A DNA stretch of 6,605 nucleotides from the NCBI GenBank assembly GCA_905215635.1, contig CAJMQX010000040.1, forward strand, positions 1-6,605, read 5' to 3'. The notes under the pieces are model-generated. The model saw only the letters and a list, made by a program, of their open reading frames with translations. It had not been told where the DNA came from and did not search any database. Positions 1 through 4,161 of this stretch are shown here, piece by piece (positions within the stretch are counted from its first letter, which is position 1; every line of letters begins with the position of its first letter). The translations under genes were made by a program, and so were the position numbers. The DNA comes from an uncultured bacterium. GTDB lineage: Bacteria > Bacillota_I > Bacilli_A > RF39 > UBA660.

Positions 1-50
1 ATTACTATTATAGTAATTAAAGGTATAATATATCTAGAAAAATTAATCAT
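1..50 (-). CDS. spmB: Spore maturation protein B (SpmB), N-terminal fragment cut by window edge
   Basis: An ATG at 50-48 opens a frame with no stop through the left edge, giving 16 codons: MINFSRYIIPLITIIV. The ATG overlaps the spmA stop in the form ATGA (TGA at 49-47), and a GGTGAT ribosome binding site lies at 62-57 with a 6-nt spacer. The short hydrophobic start with a Y-I-I-P-L-I pattern resembles the first membrane segment of SpmB. spmB directly follows spmA in Bacillus subtilis and many clostridia. SpmB is a membrane protein of the nucleoside-recognition/gate family. With SpmA it is needed for proper spore core dehydration in B. subtilis. The identification rests mainly on position, the coupled start and a weak N-terminal match, because most of the gene lies outside the window. 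Confidence 0.72.
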   Translation of the reverse strand, partial: MINFSRYIIPLITIIV

Positions 51-622
51 CTCTTCATCACCATATAAAATATTCTATCAAGAATTAATCCTACTAAACA
101 TGATAATGATGATGTAATAATTATATAAGGTATAATCTTCTCAGGATTAAGACTTCCATACATCATCCTTAAACTAATAATAGTAGTAGGCATTATTGTA
201 ACTGAAGCTGTATTTAATACTAAAAAGGTAATCATACTTCTTGTAGCCCTGTCTTTCTCCTTATTTAATTCTTGCATCTCTTTAATTGCTTTAAGTCCAA
301 ATGGTGTAGCAGCATTTCCAAGTCCTAACATATTCATTATAATATTAGTACCTATATAAGAAAAACAAGGACTATCTTTAGGTATTTCTGGAAATATTAT
401 TTTAAGTCCTGGTGTTAAAAATCTTGCCATTTTGTCCATAAGTCCACTTTTTCTAGCTATATTCATAATTCCCATCCATAAACATATAACTGGAATAATT
501 GAAAATATTAGTTCAATACTAGTATTACTAGCTGCAAGCATTACTTCACTAATATTTATATTCTTAATAAAACTATATGTAATTCCTATAATAAAGAAAA
601 ATCCAAATATATAATTTATCAT
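47..622 (-). CDS. spmA: Spore maturation protein A (SpmA), nucleoside-recognition/gate domain membrane protein
   Basis: This 191-residue protein is close to the roughly 196 residues of B. subtilis SpmA. It is strongly hydrophobic, with likely membrane segments near residues 3-19, 35-55, 90-108, 131-150 and 165-188. The diagnostic block is GLGNAATPFGLKA at about 100-112, preceded by asparagines at 93 and 97 and followed by LNT (136-138) and PTT (145-147). These are hallmarks of the SpmA branch of the gate/nucleoside-recognition family. SpmA acts with SpmB in spore maturation; the transported species, if any, is not established. The ATG lies 3 nt after the upstream carboxypeptidase stop (TAG-ATA-ATG). 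Its own Shine-Dalgarno is poor (AAAGGA about 16 nt upstream), so it probably depends on translational coupling. Its stop overlaps the next start. The start is supported by the family-typical MINYI opening. Confidence 0.93.
   Translation of the reverse strand: MINYIFGFFFIIGITYSFIKNINISEVMLAASNTSIELIFSIIPVICLWMGIMNIARKSGLMDKMARFLTPGLKIIFPEIPKDSPCFSYIGTNIIMNMLGLGNAATPFGLKAIKEMQELNKEKDRATRSMITFLVLNTASVTIMPTTIISLRMMYGSLNPEKIIPYIIITSSLSCLVGLILDRIFYMVMKR
57..62 (-). promoter_or_regulatory. Ribosome binding site of spmB inside the spmA 3' end
   Basis: Minus-strand GGTGAT sits 6 nt before the ATG at 50-48 and within the last codons of spmA. It matches the 3' half of the consensus AAGGAGGTGAT. It supports the ATGA-overlapping start of spmB as a real initiation site. 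Confidence 0.5.
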
Positions 623-625
623 TAT

Positions 626-1705
626 CTATTTAAACCAATCCTTTATCTTCTTAATTAAACTATTACTTTCCTTATCTATCTTCTTAACATATATATCTTC
701 TTGTCCCATTAAAGTATTTCCTAAATATATATAATTAGTCCCTACTTTATCTCCATCATGATAATTCTTAATTTTCTCTAATTTTATGTGAGATATTAAT
801 GCTTTAGTCTCTTCTTTTTTTAATGTTAATCTAACATCATTTTCTACATATAAATAATCATAATATGTATCTCCTACTACTGAAAAATTCTTTTTATTAA
901 CTACTAAATATGATTTATAATTATTAAATACTCCTTCAAATAATGATTTATGAGTATTCCAATCATCACTATCTCTAATAGTAACTACTACTAAATTAAT
1001 ATTATCTTTACTAGCAGTAGACACTAATGTTCTCTTAGCTTTTTCTGTATATCCAGTCTTTCCTCCAGTTACATAATCATATTGAAGCATCTTATTTTTA
1101 TTATGCCACACATAAGTCTTAATATTACTCTTAGCTACATATTTCTTAGTCTTAACAATTTCTCTGTATATTTCATTCTTCATTGCATACCTAGTTAATA
1201 AAGCCATATCATAAGCTGTCGATATATTACCCTTACCTGTATTATCAAGACCACTTGCATTATAAAAAGTAGTCTTATGCATTCCTAGTTCTAAAGCTTT
1301 CTTATTCATAAGTTTTATAAACTCTTCTTCACTACCTGCTACATATGTTGCGATCATCTTAGCAGCATCATTCCCTGATCTAAGCATAAGTCCATATAAT
1401 AAATCTTTTAAAGATATTTCTTCTCCTACTGATATATATATTCCCGATCCATAACTATCTTTAATAGAATCATCAACTATTACTTTATCTAAAATATTTT
1501 TATTTTCAATAGCAATAATCGCCGTCATAATCTTACTAATAGAAGCTATTAAAGAAGGATTATCTTTATTCTTAGCACTAATTACTCTTCCTGAATCCAT
1601 ATCCATTAAAACATAACTATTAGCAGTATCTACTGAGGCATCTACTAAAGAAATAAAACTAAAACAAGATAATACTAATATCACTATAAAAATAATCCTT
1701 TTCAT
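626..1705 (-). CDS. dacB: D-alanyl-D-alanine carboxypeptidase, DacB/DacF-type low-molecular-weight penicillin-binding protein
   Basis: This 359-residue serine-type D,D-carboxypeptidase (peptidase S11) removes the terminal D-Ala from peptidoglycan stem peptides and so limits cross-linking. An N-terminal hydrophobic signal sequence spans residues 1 to about 23 (M-K-R, then a hydrophobic run, then VDA). All three active-site motifs are present in order: SxxK at S55-I-S-K58 (nucleophile S55), SGN at 110-112 and KTG at 216-218. After the catalytic domain, about 265-340 resembles the PBP5 beta domain. The basic, amphipathic C-terminus (IKKIKDWFK) is the usual membrane anchor. A GGTGAT-type ribosome binding site (1717-1711) precedes the ATG by 5 nt. 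The immediately following spmA and spmB make this the equivalent of the B. subtilis dacB-spmA-spmB operon, in which DacB (PBP5*) trims spore cortex. The enzyme class is certain; the choice of dacB over dacF or dacA relies on that gene order. Confidence 0.93.
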   Translation of the reverse strand: MKRIIFIVILVLSCFSFISLVDASVDTANSYVLMDMDSGRVISAKNKDNPSLIASISKIMTAIIAIENKNILDKVIVDDSIKDSYGSGIYISVGEEISLKDLLYGLMLRSGNDAAKMIATYVAGSEEEFIKLMNKKALELGMHKTTFYNASGLDNTGKGNISTAYDMALLTRYAMKNEIYREIVKTKKYVAKSNIKTYVWHNKNKMLQYDYVTGGKTGYTEKAKRTLVSTASKDNINLVVVTIRDSDDWNTHKSLFEGVFNNYKSYLVVNKKNFSVVGDTYYDYLYVENDVRLTLKKEETKALISHIKLEKIKNYHDGDKVGTNYIYLGNTLMGQEDIYVKKIDKESNSLIKKIKDWFK

Positions 1706-1710
1706 AATCT

Positions 1711-1717
1711 ATCACCT
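1711..1717 (-). promoter_or_regulatory. Ribosome binding site of the dacB-like gene
   Basis: Minus-strand AGGTGAT lies 5 nt upstream of the ATG at 1705. It pairs with the part of the anti-Shine-Dalgarno that recognises GGTGAT rather than the AAGGAGG core used by rel and the WXG100 genes. This suggests moderate initiation strength. Confidence 0.55.
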
Positions 1718-1722
1718 ATCTA

Positions 1723-1728
1723 AGTATA
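1723..1728 (-). promoter_or_regulatory. Possible -10 box of the dacB-spmA-spmB operon
   Basis: Minus-strand TATACT (5 of 6 to TATAAT) lies just after the U-tract of the preceding terminator and about 17 nt before the start codon. No convincing TTGACA-like -35 box is present at 16-18 nt; the sequence there is TAATAA. Because two terminators precede it, the operon needs its own promoter close by. A sporulation sigma factor with different box preferences is possible but cannot be judged from this one site. Confidence 0.25.
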
Positions 1729-1730
1729 TG

Positions 1731-1759
1731 AAAAAAAACTAATAATTATTATTAGTTTT
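1731..1759 (-). terminator. Distal intrinsic terminator of the WXG100 operon
   Basis: A perfect 11-bp inverted repeat (AAAACTAATAA at 1735-1745 and TTATTAGTTTT at 1749-1759) with a 3-nt loop continues into more T residues on the minus strand. The transcript therefore ends in a run of eight U. The core stem is seven pairs, with a single G-C pair, so it is weak alone. It lies downstream of another terminator and may act as a backup. Confidence 0.6.
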
Positions 1760-1763
1760 ACAT

Positions 1764-1787
1764 AAAGAAAAAGGACTAATTAGCCCT
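1764..1787 (-). terminator. Proximal intrinsic terminator of the WXG100 operon
   Basis: On the minus strand, AGGGCT (1787-1782), loop AATT and AGTCCT (1777-1772) form a 6-bp stem with one G-U pair and three G-C pairs. It is followed by UUUU-C-UUU. It begins 5 nt after the stop codon of the second WXG100 gene, where a Rho-independent terminator would be expected. Confidence 0.72.
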
Positions 1788-1791
1788 ATAA

Positions 1792-2100
1792 TTAACCTGC
1801 TAAATTGTCAGCTTGACCTGCAATGTTCTTTTCAGTATGTTCTGTACTTGCAGCAGCACTATAAATCATATTAGCAAATTCATTAACTTTTTGAGTGTAT
1901 GATTCAAATTTACCTTTTAATGAATTAAATCTTCCTTTTAAAGCTTCACTAGCTTGTCCTTGGAATACATCATCAGCACCAATTTGATTCATTGTTTGAT
2001 TAAAATCATCAAAAATGCCATGCATTTTACTAGAACAATCTCTTATTGTGTTAGCATTATCTCTAACACGTTCATAAGTAATGTTTGTACTATTATTCAT
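1792..2100 (-). CDS. WXG100-family small secreted protein with F-Q-G in place of W-x-G
   Basis: This 102-residue protein has the size and helix-turn-helix layout of ESAT-6-like WXG100 proteins, which leave the cell through type VII (Ess/Yuk) secretion as folded dimers. Helix 1 spans about 8-40 and helix 2 about 48-92. The turn carries VFQGQASEALKGRF at 45-58. This aligns with the W-x-G turn and the following A-x-E-A-x-x-x-x-F pattern, but the tryptophan is phenylalanine (F46-Q-G48). The C-terminal Y-x-x-x-D/E export signal is not canonical: the nearest equivalent is T86-EHT-E90. There is no signal peptide and one cysteine (C22). GAGGAGGG overlaps the previous gene's stop and serves as ribosome binding site. 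It lies 12 nt behind its partner gene, which suggests co-expression and perhaps a heterodimer. No secretion ATPase or toxin is in view. Family assignment is from pattern, not a search. Confidence 0.85.
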   Translation of the reverse strand: MNNSTNITYERVRDNANTIRDCSSKMHGIFDDFNQTMNQIGADDVFQGQASEALKGRFNSLKGKFESYTQKVNEFANMIYSAAASTEHTEKNIAGQADNLAG

Positions 2101-2105
2101 AAATT

Positions 2106-2113
2106 CCCTCCTC
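2106..2113 (-). promoter_or_regulatory. Ribosome binding site of the second WXG100 gene, overlapping the first gene's stop
   Basis: Minus-strand GAGGAGGG starts inside the TAG stop of the upstream gene (2115-2113) and ends 5 nt before the ATG at 2100. A ribosome terminating on the first gene covers this site, so translation of the two genes is probably coupled. Confidence 0.75.
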
Positions 2114-2406
2114 TAATTAATACTTGATATAATATCGTCTTGGTTTTTAATAACTGAACTGCTAGCTGAAACACAGAAGTTACCATATTCTTCAATAACT
2201 TGTGCCATTTTGCTAAGATCTTCTTGATAAGATTCAATTTCGTGAGCAATAGCGCTAGCAGCAGGATCCAAATAGTTGCTATTAATCATTTCTTGTACAG
2301 TTGAATAGATTTTATTAGTGTTGCTTCTAAACTCACTAGCTTTACCAATAATATCATTTCCTTTTTGTCTTAAAGCAGTTGGATCTGCAACAAATTTATT
2401 TGCCAT
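2113..2406 (-). CDS. WXG100-like small protein, divergent, first gene of the pair
   Basis: This 97-residue, signal-less protein is predicted to be two helices (about 8-41 and 48-92) joined by a short turn, the layout of ESAT-6/WXG100 proteins. The turn reads N44-Y-L-D-P-A-A50, so Y-L-D stands where W-x-G is expected. It is followed by the family-like spacing I-x-x-Y (57-60) and I-x-x-Y-G-x-F (71-77). The tail has I86-x-x-x-D90, an echo of the Y-x-x-x-D/E export motif with Ile for Tyr. It has one cysteine (C78). It is preceded by AAGGAGG at a 5-nt spacing and a predicted promoter, and is followed after 12 nt by a second WXG100 gene. By analogy with EsxA/EsxB it may be the partner subunit of a heterodimer. 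G+C is about 33% in a counted 240-nt part, above the neighbours at about 25%, probably from Ala/Ser content. Its exact role is unknown. Confidence 0.78.
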   Translation of the reverse strand: MANKFVADPTALRQKGNDIIGKASEFRSNTNKIYSTVQEMINSNYLDPAASAIAHEIESYQEDLSKMAQVIEEYGNFCVSASSSVIKNQDDIISSIN

Positions 2407-2411
2407 AAATT

Positions 2412-2418
2412 CCTCCTT
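2412..2418 (-). promoter_or_regulatory. Strong ribosome binding site of the first WXG100 gene
   Basis: Minus-strand AAGGAGG, an uninterrupted consensus Shine-Dalgarno core, lies 5 nt before the ATG at 2406. The stretch GGAATTTATG around the start recurs before the second WXG100 gene. Confidence 0.8.
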
Positions 2419-2455
2419 CTTTGATAGTGTCTTATGACCTCTACCTTACAATCTA

Positions 2456-2484
2456 ACTATATCATTATTTACCCTAAAAGTAAA
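2456..2484 (-). promoter_or_regulatory. Predicted vegetative promoter of the WXG100 operon
   Basis: On the minus strand, TTTACT (2484-2479) and TATAGT (2461-2456) are separated by 17 nt. An extended -10 TGN (TGA, 2464-2462) lies directly before the -10 box. The -35 box starts 3 nt beyond the ftsW stop codon. Initiation would fall near 2449, giving a leader of about 43 nt. The same boxes with the same spacing occur upstream of ftsW, which strengthens both calls. Transcription may also read in from ftsW, because no clear terminator separates them. Confidence 0.58.
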
Positions 2485-2493
2485 TAACTATAC
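2459..2493 (-). repeat. Inverted repeat overlapping the ftsW stop and the WXG100 promoter
   Basis: A perfect 8-bp dyad (TTATTTAC at 2465-2472 and GTAAATAA at 2480-2487) surrounds a 7-nt centre. Counting G-U pairs and one mismatch, the pairing extends to 14 positions per arm (2459-2472 with 2480-2493). It covers the spacer and -35 box of the predicted promoter and the ftsW stop codon. No U-run follows on the minus strand, so it is not an ordinary terminator. It could be an operator, an RNA 3'-end stabiliser for ftsW, or chance in AT-rich DNA. Confidence 0.45.
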
Positions 2494-3639
2494 ACTATAT
2501 TTTACACTTTTATTTCTTTTACCAGCTTTATAAGTTTCATAATGTACCCTTTGAACAAGCCCCATTGCAAAAAGTAATGTTAACGTATAACTTCCTCCAT
2601 ATGATAAAAATGGTAGTGGCACTCCTGTTAATGGACCTATTCCCATAACTCCAATTAAATTTATTGAAATATGTAAAAGAAGATATGCAAATACTCCATA
2701 AGCAATAATAGCATTACCTAAATTAGTAGATTTTTTAGCAATATCTAAAATGCGATATAACATAAATAAATACATAAAAATAATTACAAGTCCTACTATA
2801 AGTCCCCACTCTTCTACTATAATTGGAAATATAAAATCTGTATGAGCTTCAGGTAAGTATAAATATTTTTGAGTACTCTCTCCAATCCCCTTACCAGTAA
2901 GTCCTCCATTTTTAAAAGCAATCAAACTATTACAAAGTTGATATCCCGATTCTTCTTCATATCTTTCACAAGGATTTAAGAAATTAAATCTTTCTAACTG
3001 ATAATCTCTTAAAAAAGAGCCCCCAGTCAAAATTAAAAGTAAACCTACTAAAACTATTCCTCCTAAGAATATCCTATTAATAGGGCCCTTAGTCTCTTTT
3101 TTTAGTGGTAATACATAAAATATTAGAAAAGTTATTCCAAAAATAATTGACGCAGTTCCCAAATCCGGTTGCATTGCTACTGAAGCAAATATTATTAATA
3201 CCATTATTATTGGTTTTAGCAAAGTCCATTGATTATCTAAATCATCTTTATGATTATTATAATAATTTGCTAAATATAAAACTATTATTATCTTTCCAAG
3301 TTCACTAGGCTGTAAAGTAAAGAATTTTAAATCATACCATCCTTGAGTACCTTTATGACTATTACCATATATAAATAATCCAAATAAAGCTAAAGTAAGT
3401 AAACTCATCAAAAATGGTGATATTTTCTTAAAGAATTTAGTAGGAAAGCATATCGCTATAAAGAATGCCCCTAATCCTATAACATCAAATATCCCCTGTC
3501 TAATAAAATAATTATATATATTCTTATTATATCTCATAAATGATGCCATAGAAGAAGAACTAAGTATCATAATAATTCCAAATACCAAAAGGATAATCAT
3601 AACAACTAATAATGGTTTATCTAATTTAGTTTTATACAT
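2488..3639 (-). CDS. ftsW: SEDS-family peptidoglycan glycosyltransferase FtsW (FtsW/RodA/SpoVE)
   Basis: This 383-residue polytopic membrane protein (about ten membrane segments) polymerises lipid II into glycan strands, typically with a class B penicillin-binding protein at the division site. Visible SEDS landmarks are QPSELGK (about 110-116), QPDLGTA (157-163), the RFNFLNP loop, and LPEAHTDFIFPIIVEEWG in the large extracytoplasmic loop. The Asp in HTDF (about D268) is the expected catalytic residue. GVPLPFLSYGGS near 339-350 is the FtsW/SpoVE-type signature; RodA and SpoVE remain possible. The loop holds two cysteines, 12 residues apart. A GTG at 3648 would add three residues, but GAAGGA is only 2 nt from it and 11 nt from the ATG at 3639, so ATG is chosen. 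The gene sits alone between an upstream terminator and the WXG100 promoter. Confidence 0.93.
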   Translation of the reverse strand: MYKTKLDKPLLVVMIILLVFGIIMILSSSSMASFMRYNKNIYNYFIRQGIFDVIGLGAFFIAICFPTKFFKKISPFLMSLLTLALFGLFIYGNSHKGTQGWYDLKFFTLQPSELGKIIIVLYLANYYNNHKDDLDNQWTLLKPIIMVLIIFASVAMQPDLGTASIIFGITFLIFYVLPLKKETKGPINRIFLGGIVLVGLLLILTGGSFLRDYQLERFNFLNPCERYEEESGYQLCNSLIAFKNGGLTGKGIGESTQKYLYLPEAHTDFIFPIIVEEWGLIVGLVIIFMYLFMLYRILDIAKKSTNLGNAIIAYGVFAYLLLHISINLIGVMGIGPLTGVPLPFLSYGGSYTLTLLFAMGLVQRVHYETYKAGKRNKSVKYSV

Positions 3640-3650
3640 CCTTATCACTA

Positions 3651-3656
3651 TCCTTC
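3651..3656 (-). promoter_or_regulatory. Ribosome binding site that selects the ftsW start
   Basis: Minus-strand GAAGGA lies 11 nt before the ATG at 3639 but only 2 nt before the in-frame GTG at 3648. For comparison, the AAGGA core of the strong rel site lies 9 nt from its ATG. Spacing therefore favours the ATG start. Confidence 0.6.
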
Positions 3657-3662
3657 TATATT

Positions 3663-3691
3663 ACTATAACAAAAATAAAGAAAAAAGTAAA
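3663..3691 (-). promoter_or_regulatory. Predicted ftsW promoter overlapping the dtd terminator
   Basis: On the minus strand, TTTACT (3691-3686) and TATAGT (3668-3663) are 17 nt apart, with TGT as an extended -10 element (3671-3669). The -35 box lies in the 3' arm of the terminator hairpin of the upstream unit, and the spacer is its T-rich tail. Initiation near 3656 would leave a leader of under 20 nt that starts at the ribosome binding site. Confidence 0.5.
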
Positions 3692-3714
3692 CTTAATTCC
3701 TTAAGTCTACTTTT
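3681..3714 (-). terminator. Intrinsic terminator after dtd
   Basis: On the minus strand, GTAGACTTAA (3710-3701), loop GGAA and TTAAGTTTAC (3696-3687) form a 10-bp stem with one G-U pair. It is closed by a GNRA-type tetraloop and followed by six U (3686-3681). Flanking A and T runs could extend the stem. It begins about 13 nt after the dtd stop and should end the secF-relA-dtd transcript. Confidence 0.85.
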
Positions 3715-3723
3715 ATTTGACAA

Positions 3724-4161
3724 TTATTTTTCTAACATAATAGTAATAGGTCCATCATTGATAAAGTCAACTTTCATATCTGCTCCAAATATTCCTGTTT
3801 CTACTTTTACTCCAGTATTTCTAAGTTTTTCGTTAAATTCATCATATAATGCCTTTGCTTTATCTCCTGACATTGCCCCAACATAACTAGGTCTTCTTCC
3901 TTTTCTTGTATCAGCATATAAAGTAAATTGACTTATTGAAAGAATGCTTCCAGATACATCTAATAAACTCTTATTCATAACTCCATTCTCATCATCAAAT
4001 ATTCTTAAATTTATTAGTTTATCTACTAAGTAATCTATTTTCTTACTATCATCATCATGAGTTATTCCTACTAATATCATAACTCCCATACCTATTTGAC
4101 CTACTATCTTACCATCAACTTTTACACAAGCTCTATCACATCTTTGTACTAATACTCTCAT
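3724..4161 (-). CDS. dtd: D-aminoacyl-tRNA deacylase (D-Tyr-tRNA(Tyr) deacylase)
   Basis: This 145-residue cytosolic enzyme hydrolyses D-amino acids, and mischarged glycine, from tRNA. It thereby enforces homochirality in translation. The family opening MRVLVQR and the two active-site motifs are intact: SQFTLYAD at 77-84, followed by the basic RKGRRPSY, and NDGPIT at 135-140, which carries the Gly-cisPro pair (G137-P138) that excludes L-substrates. Length matches the usual 145-150. Its ATG shares one base with the rel stop (TAATG), and GAAAGG lies 11 nt upstream inside rel, so translation is probably coupled. rel-dtd adjacency is common in Bacillota. It is the last gene before a strong terminator. 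Confidence 0.97.
   Translation of the reverse strand: MRVLVQRCDRACVKVDGKIVGQIGMGVMILVGITHDDDSKKIDYLVDKLINLRIFDDENGVMNKSLLDVSGSILSISQFTLYADTRKGRRPSYVGAMSGDKAKALYDEFNEKLRNTGVKVETGIFGADMKVDFINDGPITIMLEK

Noticed and set aside
432..614. A 60-codon plus-strand open frame, hydrophobic in translation
   Set aside because: It is wholly antisense to spmA, which has clear family motifs. Hydrophobic antisense frames are expected opposite AT-rich membrane protein genes, and no plus-strand ribosome binding site or neighbours support it.
1792..2406. WXG100 pair as recently acquired DNA
   Set aside because: Its G+C (about 30-33%) is only slightly above the neighbours (about 25%), which fits Ala/Ser-rich protein content and high expression. 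No integrase, transposase, direct repeats or tRNA flank it.
2459..2493. The hairpin after ftsW as an intrinsic terminator
   Set aside because: No U-run follows the stem on the minus strand (the sequence continues TGATATAGTTAG), and the element overlaps a good promoter. It is listed as an inverted repeat instead.
3640..3648. GTG start for ftsW three codons upstream
   Set aside because: The only Shine-Dalgarno (GAAGGA at 3656-3651) is 2 nt from the GTG, too close to work, but 11 nt from the ATG at 3639.
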